A stretch of DNA of 64,000 nt, from positions 534,874 through 598,873 of the forward strand of contig BCHH01000006.1 of NCBI GenBank assembly GCA_001599595.1, read 5' to 3'. The notes beneath the pieces were generated by a model, which saw only the letters and a program-made list of their open reading frames with translations, was not told the DNA's origin and ran no database searches. This document shows, piece by piece, positions 1 to 12,000 of this stretch. Source of the DNA: Beverwykella pulmonaria. Taxonomy: Eukaryota; Ascomycota; Dothideomycetes; Pleosporales; Melanommataceae. A program made the position numbers and the translations under genes. Every line of letters begins with the position of its first letter. Position 1 is the stretch's first letter.

Positions 1-108
1 GTACATCTTCAACCCCCACTCCTAGTTGCTATCATGCAGATAAATCTTGCGGTCTGGAAATGCTGGTGAGCACTAAGGCAGGTGGCACATCGGGGTTTGG
101 CTCGTCAT

Positions 109-1035
109 CTACCTCGTCACGTGCTCGTCATACTCCACGGCCACGGCCACGTCCTCCACGGTCACGTCAGGCGGTTTATATTCATCCATATCAAGCTGCG
201 GTGATCCCAACTCGAGCTCTTGGATCTTTCGATGATTGCGGTAGAAGAGGTATCCCAGGCCAGCGAGAAGGATCGCACCGAACACCGCACCAAGACTAAT
301 TCCTGCCTTTGTTCCAGTTGAGAGCTTATTTTTCTCTAGTTTTAACGAAACTTCAGAGCTAACTGTAGGAGGTGGAAAGACTGGCGATGATGTGGATGCT
401 GTATTTGAAGGCTCAAGACTAGATTTCGTCGACTGCAAGCTTAAAGTCGCAGAATATGATGTGCTGGCTGTGCTGGCTGTGTTGGCCGTGCTGGCCGTGC
501 TGGTTATGCTGGTTGTTGAAATGGCGACTGAAGTAAACGTCCTGGCAAATGTCGTAACATCCTTCCCTTCAGAGGACGTAACAATCATATTTGGACCGTT
601 CACCAGCCACCCCCCTGTGTAGTGATCCTGTTCAGGTGGGCCCGGCGAAAGGTAAAACATGCATTTTATTGAATCTGTCCAGTCGTAGGTCGTATTGGGT
701 TGTAGGCTCGGCGAGTATACTGCGTTTCTGGAGGAGTCGGCCGCTTTGGAATACCCTACCTCATTGTTAGTTCTTTCCGCCGACACATTGGAAAAGTTCA
801 GGGCCTTACAGAGTTTTGTCATACACCAAAGACTGAGCCACGATGAGTTTTGAATGAGATCTTCCCCCCATTCTACGATTACGGTGTCGAAAATGTTGAT
901 GGATAGGGGCCCTTCGTCAAAATCAAAAGGTGGATACATGAATTGGCCTTGTACTTGCACTGTTACTGAGCTCATGAGCCAAATGAATACCAAGGATATC
1001 AAACCGAGAACTCTTTTGTCGATTTTCGTCGCCAT
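109..1035 (-). CDS. Single-pass membrane glycoprotein with Ser/Thr-rich stalk
   Basis: Predicted 308-aa protein. I place the start at the ATG ending at 1035, because the longer open frame begins with TTG. Residues about 8-29 form a hydrophobic signal peptide (LGLISLVFIWLM). The ectodomain has several N-glycosylation sequons (NSS, NFS, NTT) and cysteines. A Ser/Thr/Ala-rich stalk follows, partly built from a 9-bp repeat. One transmembrane helix (AGISLGAVFGAILLAGLGYL) precedes a short acidic cytoplasmic tail. This is the usual plan of ascomycete plasma-membrane or cell-wall sensors of the Mid2/WSC type, but I see no WSC cysteine pattern, so no family is claimed. No intron is needed. Function unknown; surface location is an inference. 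Confidence 0.7.
   Translation of the reverse strand: MATKIDKRVLGLISLVFIWLMSSVTVQVQGQFMYPPFDFDEGPLSINIFDTVIVEWGEDLIQNSSWLSLWCMTKLCKALNFSNVSAERTNNEVGYSKAADSSRNAVYSPSLQPNTTYDWTDSIKCMFYLSPGPPEQDHYTGGWLVNGPNMIVTSSEGKDVTTFARTFTSVAISTTSITSTASTANTASTASTSYSATLSLQSTKSSLEPSNTASTSSPVFPPPTVSSEVSLKLEKNKLSTGTKAGISLGAVFGAILLAGLGYLFYRNHRKIQELELGSPQLDMDEYKPPDVTVEDVAVAVEYDEHVTR
461..514. repeat. 9-bp tandem repeat in the Ser/Thr stalk
   Basis: Six imperfect copies of a 9-bp unit (gtgctggct and variants). On the minus strand they encode Ala-Ser-Thr-type triplets in the stalk of the membrane glycoprotein. The unit is a multiple of three, so copy-number change would keep the frame. Confidence 0.8.
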
Positions 1036-2136
1036 GTTGCAATCTGGTCTTCTCACACCCGAGCCGAGTGACGGTTTTTGTTCCAATACGCCCGCTGAAC
1101 CTGAAAAGTCTTGTCGTGCCGCTCAATGGTACGGTTTTTCATGGGGATAGTGTGCCAGGCGTGGGTACTCAAAATGAGAGCAACTGAATGCCAAGGACTC
1201 GAGCACAGGCCCACGATTCATCAAACCCCTGCTTTGACTGTGCCTCCCCCACGTCAATTTATAGCAGCATATGTTGATAATGCAGTCAGAAATTGCTAGT
1301 GCTTGATAGCAGGTGCCAGTCAGGCTCTCTGGACCCTGAAACCCGTTTTCAGGCAAATGTCAGTGAAATTCTTAGCGTAAATTCTGGAAGCAAGGTTGTG
1401 AAAACGATCCTTAGACAAAAAAAAAAGCATTGGATTCAGTGTTCTGTCGCCGTATATGAAGAATTTAGTTTTAACTTTGTTACACGTACCATCCCATCAT
1501 GGCTAAAAGGGTCACTTTCTCATCCTACGCCAACAGCCTCGCCCCTAGATCCAGATTTGGATCTGACCCCAACATCTATGATAGGAAATTGTATTTCTCA
1601 TTTTAAAAATACGAACTGATCCCTACCTCTGCTCTAAATTCAGGCCCAATTTTAAATAGCTTCTCCAAATCCAATTCTTCAAACCACATTATCCGTTACA
1701 AACACACAGCCAAAAACCTGCTGCACAACAGACAACCTCATTACGACAAACTAACCACGGAGCAAATCGAGTACATATTCAATGCTTGCTGTAGCTTGTT
1801 TCATGAAGGCGTAGCCGAGAGTGTCCCATCAAAGGCACAGCCGATCACATGAGCAGCATTGACTTCGTTTGTAGTTATTCTTCGTTATAATAGATAGAGG
1901 GAAGAGGCCTAGAGAGAGACCTTTAGACTGTGAAAGCCACCTTCTAGAGAGCTTATTAATGGTCTGAAATATTGCCTCGGGAATAAAGAGCACAGACTAC
2001 GCAGATAGGTAGTAATACTGGACAGATAGCTATGATTTGCGAAGGAAGACGCCAAAAAGCTGATCTAGTGCTTCAAGAAGTTGGACCTTTTATACATTAG
2101 TGTGACTTGATAATTTTCTGCCCTTTCCACAAATGT
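1036..2136. other. Intergenic, no gene seen
   Basis: About 1.1 kb between the membrane glycoprotein and the next minus-strand gene. It has only short frames without recognisable protein character and is A+T-rich from about 1,600 on. I see no RNA gene or repeat in it. Confidence 0.5.
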
Positions 2137-3046
2137 TTAAACGATAATGCTGCATACCTTTCTTGCCCATCCAACAAATTGCTCAGCGCTTAATTTCTCT
2201 CTTCCTCCAAATCCTGTATCAGCTATAGGCTCCTTGTATCGAGATGGGAATGCCGCAACAAGGTTCGCGAGAGGTTGTAGAAATGAGACGGGCAGCGAAT
2301 CGGGTAATATTTTGTCTTCCAAAGGCTCTAGTCGCTCGGCCAGTGGCAAAAAGTCGGATATAGGGCGGCGTCGAATGATGCCCTTAGCCCATGTCCCTCG
2401 AGGATACTGAACTCTGCACACTACATCAAGGATGTCTTCGTGCGTTGACATTCCTGTAGGTGGATGCGCTAGGGCCGAGTAAATAAACATAAGGCGTTTG
2501 TCATTCGAACGTTTGCAAATCTCGTAGTAATCTGAGACCATCACCGCTTGTTTAAAGGGCGTTTCGCATTGATATGTAAGTAGGAGGATTGCCCGGCAAA
2601 ACGCATTGTCTGTGAGCAAGATTCGACTGGAGAACGGGAAACAAGCGTGAGAGATGATGAGGATTTCGAGGATGGAGGCGGCGGACTGTATAACTTTGGC
2701 CTTCATAGCGTGAGCATGCGTGAGGTAATAAATGATCGAGGTGATCTGTAGTTGGCTATCTGAAACGATATTGAAGCTTGCTATGAGATCGTGGTAGTAC
2801 TCAAGCTCAGTGGGCCTGACGCTTGGTGCGATCACGTTCTCCCCCTTCGTGAGGCTTGCCAGGAAGAGATCCCGTATATCGGCTAGAGACGATCAGTTGA
2901 ATTCGAACATCATAAATACTTAGCATACCTGATGTGACATTCTGGAACCACTCTTCAAACTCAGCCTCAATCGTAGCATTGCTGGGCTTGACGGGCTTGA
3001 CGGTCTTGTGGCTCTTAGTGCGCCGAAGGTAGGACAGCAGACCCAT
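2137..3046 (-). CDS. Hypothetical protein, two exons
   Basis: Exon 1 is 3046-2929 and exon 2 is 2882-2137, with a 46-nt GT-AG intron at 2928-2883 (GTATGC donor, CTCTAG acceptor). The joined frame is 864 nt, 287 aa. The start is the ATG ending at 3046; the open frame upstream starts only with TTG. The N-terminus begins Met-Gly-Leu-Leu and is basic (YLRRTKSHKTVKPVK), so N-myristoylation is possible but unproven. The rest looks largely helical and globular, with Leu/Ile-rich stretches and no signal peptide. I do not recognise the family. The frame continuity across the intron and protein-like composition support a real gene. Confidence 0.6.
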
Positions 3047-3946
3047 TGCGAAGAAGGTCGGAATGCAGCGGATGAATGATGGAACGAAGCTGTCGAGAGT
3101 CTTCAGGTTGTGCAAGAAGATGCAGGAGGAAATTGCTGGGGTAGAGCAAGCGGCGTTTGTTTGTACGTTGCAAACACCCCACTTTAAAACTTGAACGCAA
3201 GGCGATCACTCAGAAACAACCAGGGATTGGATAAGGGGAACTCACGCTCTCTGGTACAGATTCCGCTACCTGTAGTACAGCCGCTATCTATGGCGCAGCC
3301 AATACCTGCTGCCTATTTTTGAATCACCTGCCTGCAACCCCTGTTCAACGTATGTCAAGCTGCTACTGCCTCAGCTCCGACCTATGAAGGTCCTTGTATT
3401 CTGTCTCGGCGTTAAATGGCATATCTCTGTTCGACATTCCAGTGCGCGACAATGCTCCCATCTCCGCAATTGTCGCCGTCAGCTCCGTTAGGCTACACCG
3501 TTGCTTGTTTTAGGTGTCATTTTCCATCGCAAGTGCCCTTTACTCTGGCCATAACGAAAATCCTACAGGGCGTAAAGCACAGCAGTACGCATCCATGAAT
3601 TTTTTCCGAAACCTCATGCCGGAGAAGTGTTCTCAGAAGCGGACTACGGACACTTAAGCAGAATGGCACTCTACTGCAAAGCCCAAGATGAACCGCATTC
3701 GCACTTCATGGATACAGCTTCAAGGACAAGACACACTTACTGCAACCAATGCATATGAAGCTGCCATTCTTGCCGTGAGAGATCTATATCCAACTTTTAC
3801 ACTCTCTTCTTCTTACTAAAGGCCGTGCCTTTGCTTTTCAAACACCACAGTACATTTTACTTTCCGATTTCCGTATATTCACTCGTTCACCCAACTCACT
3901 GGTTTAACTCGACTCGTTCGTTTAGCTCGACTCACTCGTGCCCAGC
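3047..3946. other. Intergenic, no gene seen
   Basis: About 900 bp upstream of both flanking genes (the left one on minus, the right one on plus). It presumably holds both promoters. No convincing coding frame or RNA gene was seen. Confidence 0.45.
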
Positions 3947-5093
3947 ATGCGCGCGTTTAGGCTTATTAGCCCTTTTTGCGACTTCTGCCCCTGTTCGAGA
4001 CGCAGAAAATGACCTCGAGCCATTCATCGGTGGCTCCAACGATGGCAACGTCCAAATTAGAGGCCTTGATTTGATAGCAGACATTGAGGAGGACCCGGAC
4101 TTGGATAAGTTGAAGAAAAGGGACCCCCGAAGAAGCGGCGGCTCTCATAAGCCTATCGCTCAAAAACCTTCACCTCATAAGCCCATCGCTCATAAGCCCA
4201 TCGCTCATAAGCCTTCATCTCATAAGCCTATCGCTCAAAAGCCTTCACCTCATAAGTCTTCACCTCATAAGCCTTCACCTCATAAGCCTTCACCTCATAA
4301 GCCTTCACCTCATAAGCCTTCACCTCATAAGCCTTCACCTCATAAGCCTTCANNNNNNNNNNNNNNNNNNNNNNNNNNNNNNNNNNNNNNNNNNNNNNNN
4401 NNNNNNNNNNNNNNNNNNNNNNNNNNNNNNNNNNNNNAGCCTTCACCTCATAAGCCTTCACCTCATAAGCCTTCACCTCATAAGCCTTCACCTCATAAGC
4501 CTTCACCTCATAAGCCTTCACCTCATAAGCCTATCGCTCAAAAACCTTCACCTCGCAAGTCTGCCGCTCATAAGCCTACCTCCACGCCGAAAGCCAAGCA
4601 TTGTACCCGCGCGGACAACGCTGGATGTGGAAAGACTTCGAACTACCTGATCGCCGAAAAGGCCGCAAGGAAGAAGGGCAAGACTCTAAAATTAAACGAA
4701 GCATACTTGCTGAAGTTCAAACGTCCTACGGTAGTCACTGATTTGGCCAATCACCATCAGCTAATTGCTGGCGTTGTTCGCAAAAACAGGAATGGCGAGC
4801 TTGACTTTGAATGCTCTATGAGCGAGCTCCTAGTAAAGCCTGGTTTGCCAGCCAACTGCAAGACGTGGCTTGGCGGAGAGTGCATTCACGACAGCACTCA
4901 GAATTATAATTGCCAGCAGGAACTCACTCTTAATCCGAAGGGCAAATTCAAATTCGTTGCGAATGCGGACCCCGTATTTGCCGACCCAGGGTCTCGTACT
5001 CGCCTCAGATTGCGGGCACCGCTTAGGCAACAAAGTCTATCACAACGCCTTTTTTTTTTTAAAAAAAATCATTTATCATTGATCTATCAATGA
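3947..5093 (+). CDS. Secreted-type HKPSP-repeat protein, start out of frame
   Basis: The open frame holds, in order: a hydrophobic signal-like stretch (LGLLALFATSAP, near 3960-3995); an acidic pro-region; a dibasic LKKR site that would suit Kex2-type cleavage; a long His-Lys-Pro-Ser-Pro tandem array; and a C-terminal domain of about 150 aa with six or more cysteines. The array contains an 85-base run of N. The frame has no ATG before the repeats: the longer open stretch begins with GTG at 3825, and the only nearby ATG (3947) lies in another frame directly before the hydrophobic core. Either a one-base indel has broken the start or the sequence has an error here. The last residues run into a T/A homopolymer near 5050 and may also be shifted. 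Function unknown; a secreted wall-associated or effector-like protein is a guess. Confidence 0.45.
4144..4551 (+). repeat. 15-bp tandem repeat array (HKPSP) with assembly gap
   Basis: Unit CATAAGCCTTCACCT, encoding His-Lys-Pro-Ser-Pro. The edges are degenerate copies (HKPIA, QKPSP) and the centre is nearly perfect. Positions 4353-4437 are N. The flanking copies differ in repeat phase by 8 (mod 15) while the stated gap gives 11, so the gap length cannot be a run of perfect units, although it does keep the codon frame. Confidence 0.9.
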
Positions 5094-6008
5094 AAGCGCA
5101 TGCAGCTAACTGGGGCTATGGCGCGCCTGCCCCTTCCAATAGCCCGGAGGCCCGTGGTTCGGTTTGTGTAGCAGGCCAAAGAATCTATGTACATAAATGG
5201 GTGTCTTAACAAAGGACACACCCCAATGGGTGGCATTCGCTCGAAGAAAGCACTATGAGACTCCCGCTTATATCCTGCAAGACCAAAGGTACCGTCCCCT
5301 AAGGTTGGGCCCAAGGGTGCAAGCAGTACTTTCGCTGGGGATGAGACTTGCACTCCCTCTCTTCCGTGCTTTCCACCTACAGGGAAACGTCGCAAAAAAA
5401 ACCTGCAGGCCCCTAAGGGTCCCTCCATCTAGACAGTGAGATGCTCCGCGCGAAAGCTGTAGACTGTGGCCTGCCGCGAAGGCAGAGACTCGATTGCGGG
5501 TGCCCAGGCCGCAATAAGCCAGGTGGCCATCTACTGAGCGACACCTCCATGCGTTACTGCATTGGCTCCAGAGAAACAAAGTCTCTGGGTTCGTAGCCCT
5601 CACCTCGTACAGGTTCCAGTATCCGACTTCGAGAGCCACAACGCCGTTTAACTGCGGGGAAACCCTGCTCTGAACTGGCGAGCCTCGAGGGGCTAAAGAG
5701 GGGATTTTACTAACTTAACTGGGCACGATAATAAGCTAGCGCTGATTTAACTCTAAATATTGCTTTGCTTGCACGCTTGCTCTATAATAATCTCTAAGGA
5801 AGGCGGCCGGGAATATTAAAGCGACCTGTGGAAAGGACATTATGCCTATAAATATTCTACTACTGTACCTTAATATCCTATTTACATCTCTGTAGAAGAA
5901 ATTATGAAACGAAGCTTCTTTAAGTCAAGTCTATTGGTACTGCTTTACTATTGTCAAACAAAACGAATGCCTAATATATAATTTAACGGATTTTGCTGCT
6001 GCCCTGAA
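5094..6008. other. Intergenic, no gene seen
   Basis: About 0.9 kb between the repeat protein and the end of the TcB-TcC gene. The first 600 bp are G+C-rich with short overlapping frames on both strands; the last 300 bp are A+T-rich. I tested it by eye for rRNA or tRNA and recognise neither. Confidence 0.4.
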
Positions 6009-9000
6009 CTAGGGGGTTTTTTTTTTCTGCGTAAAAGTTGCCCGTGTCCAACCCAGAGCATTCGTTAAATTGTCTGCAATTCCACGTAGCATGGTACTTG
6101 AAAATTTCACCCGACCAGCATGCTGCTCATGAATATTAATACTTCCTTGACCTTCAAACTTACGAACAGAGCCACCCACGGGGCGTAATTGGACATTCGC
6201 ACTGCATATTGCAGTAGCAACGTTGTTATAAGTCAGCTCCTGTTTTAATTCCTCTTTTCCTTCAGCAAAGATGATCTGAAAAAAATTTAATGCCTTCTTC
6301 GACACTGCGATATTCTGAGGAGCTGCAACTTCCCCTGGATTATCTGGGGCCGGGGCTGGGTCATTCCTTATCGGCGGCGCCGCGACTCCACGCGTTTTGA
6401 CCTTGGACATCGTCCCCACAGTCCTTTTGGGCAACGGCCCCTCGCCTTGGGGTTTGAGTCGGATTACTTCTTGATCTGAACTGTGCTCGCTCGTCATAAG
6501 TTTGGTCCATTCACGCTCGAATTGTCCCCCCTGGGAAACAGAGACCGAATTGTGTCCACGAGTGCCTGCGGATGGAGGTCCAGCAGCTCGTCGACGCATT
6601 GTGTCGGTAACATGCCGCTTTACCGGGCCACGGAACCAATAATTGAACCTTGTCACCACCCAAGAAATAAGCGACTCAAACCACGTTACAGCTTGTTGAA
6701 ACCATGTCTTTGTTGCGCTTTTCTTCCCACTTGGATCGTTAAAACTGACAGGTTCATTCCCACAGTAGGCAAATACATTGAGACTGTCTTCAACGCCTGA
6801 AGGGTCCGGTGAGGTCCACCGTCCAAGCCAGGCAGCATAGTATCGCGCTTCGCAAAAATCCAAGCCTGTTTCAACGTCTCGTTCATGCTTTGAATAGCGA
6901 TATTTACTAGGTGCCTCGATATCGGCGCGGCAAGCGCGGAATGTCGATGCGCCGAATGGGGAGTATTCTTCATATGAAATAGTCTGGCCTTTGTCGTCGA
7001 GTTCAAGATTCTCGTCGAGTTGGTACCGTTCAAGTCTTCTTCCTTTGCTGTCGGACTCCACGAGTGCGACGCGAAAATTGCCACCGATATGCGCTGTTTG
7101 TCGCTCGAATGTTGGTGTAGTGCCATCACCGGCGAATTTCCGGTAGCTCTCAAAGCCTGGCAAGGATATGGTTTCTTTCATCTTTGTAGGTTGTCGATCA
7201 TTTGCACAGGAACGTTCTGTAATTTTACGGACACGTGAGCCATTACCATCGTAGACGAAATATGTCGTCTCCGGAACCCCATCTTTCTGCTTTTGTGAGG
7301 AGCAAGAGTGCAACTTATCGGTCAGGTTCCACCGCAGAGAGTCAATGCCGGGCATAGAAGTCATGCAGCCATTTGTACCGGCATCTTTGTCATAGACGTA
7401 TGTTTCCACGACACCACCAACATTTGTTTGACTTAGCCGGTTGTTAAAAACGTTTGACTCCGCAAAACTCGGCTCTTTGTATTCGTAATCCCTTGTCCAG
7501 CCAGCCAGTTCAGGATGAGATTTTGATGAATGGGTAAGTTTGAGAATATTCCCGGCTGAATCGTACTGGTACGTCTCAAAATACTCGCATAGTTGGTTGC
7601 CATTCCCTGGGAGGCCATTCTGTCGCCTGGTAGCGGATGTATATGGCTTAAGACAGTAACCACCGCCATTATTCGCATCGAACTGTTCGCGTCCACTTGC
7701 ATTAATTACCTGGCCTAGTCCATCGTATGTGAAAGCCTGCACTGGACATATTTTTGCGTTTCGAAAGTACACGTCCTGCTGCGCGTGGTTCTGAATTGAC
7801 GTAATTTTACCGCGGATATCGTATTTGTACACGAGGTCCTGAAGGACCGTCCTGTCGATCCTCGTGGTTTTGGTTCTAATCAGCCGTAAACTAAGGGGAT
7901 CGAATTCGTGCTCGGTCTGGGAGCCGTTTCCAAACTTGATGCACGTTTGTTGGCCAGTAGCCGAGTATGTGATTTCAGCAACGTAGGATGTCATGACTTC
8001 AGGTACTTCGGACGAAGCCCCCGCTTGTACGGACTTTTCCTGCCCACTCAGGTTGTATTCGCGCAATGTGACGGTTCCACCTGGGGAAGCGACATACCAT
8101 ATCCGGTTGTGAGCATCAAACTTCGAATTCTCTGTAAAGACGGGGGTCTCCATTTGAACGATTTCTGGAATTCTCCAATCCAGCGTGGTCTTGTATTCGA
8201 CGGCAAACTGCACTTTTGATGAGAGACAGTTGCCTTTGAAGTCAAACGCCATGTTCGTTCTCGTGCCTGCCTGGTCGAATGACTGGACGATCTGTCCTCT
8301 CAAATTTCGCGTCTCTGGATCGCTGACCGACTCTCCGTAAATTGTCTTTCCTATCATGAGCTCTTCGTCGGTATGTTTCTTCGCGTATGATGCCAACTGT
8401 CTCCCAAGTCCGTCGTATGTGAGTCTCGACCTCACATTCCGTCCGTCCCAGCTGTACGATTTCCTCCCCAAAGTATCGAAGAATGTGAAGTTTGTAGCCT
8501 TGTCCATACTTTCTTGTCTCAAGCAGCGAGCTAGAAGATCATATCTTTGCCGCACAACCAGCCGACCTAATGGGTCGCGACTAGCGCCTAGGCGACCGTG
8601 CAGGTCGTACTCCTCACGACTCCAGATCTCCTGATTCCCGTCACTTGTCACTGTTAAAAAGGCTCGGCCTGCGGTGTCGAGGTGTTGAATATCCGGAAGA
8701 TTATGGTACTCTGAAGACTTCGTTGCTGCATCCTGATCCCATGCATCCCCCTCCATCATTGTATCATACCATGAGGGCATGTATTCACTTTGGTCGAGAC
8801 CCCTGAACCTGGCTCCAACGTCAGGGTCTTGGCTCGGATCCTTCACAAGAACCGTACTACCCTCATCGAACTCCATTTCAGACCACGCATCAACGCGAAT
8901 CTTACTCCATGAATGGTCTGAATTGAGCTTTCCTACAACCCTTCCAAGAGGATCCCTTAGAAGTATGACCTGAGGTACGCAGGTGGCGTCATTTCCCTGA

Positions 9001-12000
9001 AATCTGAAATTGTGATCTGCTGCATAAAAGGGGCAGAATTGTTTAACAGGTTGACCTTTGTTGTCCATGATAGTCCAGCCGCTGAATCTCCATTTCGGGA
9101 TGCCATGGGAAATATCTGACAGTTCTACGCTTTGAATTGGACTTCCGAATCCGCTCATGTACGTGATTATCAAAGAGATCTTCGGCTGTGTGAACTGCGT
9201 GTCAGTCGGGCAAAAATGCGTGTCCCGAGTTATTGTTGCTTCCCAGCACGGCAGGCATTTTCTATGAAATCGTGTTGCATCAGAGATCTTACGGCTTCCT
9301 GCATGGCCCAATAAATCTTCGACGATAGCTAGGGGGTCTCGGATGAAGCTGTCTAGCTTTTCCACGTCGATAACGGAATCCATCCCTTCAATCGAATCAC
9401 CTAGATTCTCGTCTTCCTTGCCCATGGTCGCATATGCCGTGATGCTCCCCAGGGCCGAAATTTTCACCTCCTTTCGGTTCCCATTCATGTCAGTAGCTAG
9501 GCATTGCTGGAGGGCTACGTAGTCATTCTTGAACCGAGTCACATTACCTAGAGCATCGGTGCTGCGGATGGTGAGAAGCCTCAAATGATCTAAATCTTCG
9601 CGTGCCTTGTTCCCAAATGGATCCACTGTTATTGTAGGCAAATAGAAGTTCCGGCGCGCATTTGTTAGTTCATCGGGAGCTCCTTCGCCGTAAAGGAAAA
9701 GGGAAGATGGAGCCCACCATCTGCCTGATCCTTCCTCGAGCTCGATATATCCAGAGGAGATCAATAATTCGAACAGCGTGTCGTCTGGAATAAGCTGTTC
9801 ACCATCTAGAGTGAGCAATTCCTTGAGTAAGGATTCCGTGAAGGCTAATTGATATGTTCTCTCGAGCTCCGATAACCTTTCTAATGTGCGATACTGGAGG
9901 GTGTTTGCTAGGTCCGAGCTTCGGTAGAGTGATCTCTCTTCCGATAAAATTATCTTCTGACCCTTAGATGGGTCCAGGATAGGTTCCATACTTGGTTTTA
10001 TTTCCTCCGCATCCCTGAAGAACGCGAAGCCATCCTCTGCTAACGCTTCAAATGTAAGTATTTTCGAGACATCGCGTCCAAGAATTCGATAACATCGTGA
10101 CCCAGCAATGAGGGGGGTGCGGAACCAATCCCCATCGTCAATTGAATTAGTGTAGTCCATTTCTGCGTAAGTGAGGATACTTTCCTCTTGCTTCTCTCGA
10201 TCGCATTCATTGACTAATGTACTCTTGTGCCGCCCGTATTGCACAGAGGCTGATTTCAACGTATTCCCGAATTGATCGAATTCGAGATAGAGACTATGTT
10301 CGATACGAGGATCCTCAAGATTACGCTCGTAATGGAAGGTGATAGTCTCGCGTGGGTGAACGGAAAATGCGGCTTTGCTTTGGTGTTGGCTTGGTTGAAT
10401 CATCTGAACTAGCCAATTTGACTCCATAACCGTGTATGGGATACAAGCTTTTAAGGATTCGTCGTTGCTAAACAGCTCCTCCCTGAGCAAAGACCCTTTT
10501 AGTGCTCGATGAGCCTGTAACCACTCTACGGGTGGCAAGTCCTCTGGTAGTTTTGAGGAGGGGAGAAGGGACACTCCAAAACTGTTGTACAACGCATTGG
10601 TATGCTTCGAGGCTCCGGTGTGAAACCAGGATTTCCTATGCACGGGTGGCTGCTGGTACTTCACTTCAATGCCCAGGGCAAAGTCATTAACATCCCATTC
10701 TTCGACCATTCCAAATCCGCAGAATTCGTGTTCATTGCCGTCGTAGTATCCATCGTGGTATGCATACCTAGTCACTGAAGAGGTCTGGGCAACCTTGTCT
10801 AGTGTGACTACACTGTCTACACAATGAACTGGAAATGGTAGTCTCGTCTGCCAAGGCATTCTGCGGAGCTCATCTTCTTGGAAGTATTTTGTTGATGGTG
10901 CATAAGTTATAGACACTTCCATACCTTGCCCATTGCTGTATCCTGAAAGTAAGTGGGGCTTCAGTCCTCCAGTCAAGTCCACACATTGGATTCCAATGTT
11001 CCCGGGAGTCTCTGAAGAACTCCAGCAAATGCAGCCTGTACCGGTACCGAGGATGTCCACACAAGTAACAGAAGACAGGTCATCCATCACTGGAAATGTT
11101 TGGACGGGGTTCGCTTTACTCCACCCATTTCCTGCAAGGTTGAAGTACGCAAAGGCACCTCCGCCACCTGGGATGTAAACCACATCGGTAGTACCAGATC
11201 CATCGATGTCTAGCAGCCGGACTTTATCCACAGAGAATTGGTCTGATGCATCCATGAGAGGCGAGTCTTTCATCATCACGCGTGCGCCGAACTTGCCGTA
11301 CCCTTTGTTCGGCCAGTATACTATCTCTCCATTACGTATCATAACAATGTCGGTGAGTCCGTCTCCCGACATGTCCGCGAAGAAAATTCCTTCTTGAGCA
11401 TCCCTTGGAGAAAATTTAGGTCGGGCTGGGTTGGCTGTGCGTACTTGGGGGCCAAAGCCATCGCGCCCAAGACAAGGATACCATATTATATCCCCGTTTT
11501 CATCAATCGTTTCCAGGATATCTGCGTTTCCACCCCCAGTCATATCGATCCTCTGTGGGGAAGAGCTTCCGTCATCGAGTGATAATGCGTTTTTGAATGA
11601 CACAAAGTTGGCCCACCGATCTTTGTCAGTCTGTTCATAGTATCCACAAACTCCGCTACTAGGATCCATCATCACAACGTCTAGTTTGCCGTTCCGGCAC
11701 ACATCCTCAAAAATTGGCTCCACGTTCTCCATATTGCCACGAGGCGTCACCGGAACGACGAGAGGAGGTCCAAAGCGATTCTTAAAATCTGCCGGACAAC
11801 CTATGCACTCATTTCGATGGAAATACCAACCACCTCCTACCACAGTGGTTAGTATTCCTGGCAAGCCATCACCTTCAAGGTCTACCCACTGGGCTTTCGC
11901 ATTCTGTGCCCCCGGTATTTGTAGGATCGAGGAGGCATCTATATGTCTTATGGGCGAGTGGATAATATTCGGCATCGAGGTGTAGGAAAGTGCTACTGGG

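Noticed and set aside
4228..4521. Minus-strand KAYEV-repeat frame
   Set aside because: It is the antisense of the HKPSP array.
4144..4551. CRISPR-like array
   Set aside because: The units are contiguous with no unique spacers, and the organism is a fungus. The minisatellite at 62043-62178 was rejected for the same reason.
5100..5720. Possible rRNA fragment in the G+C-rich stretch
   Set aside because: I could not match it to any conserved rRNA segment.
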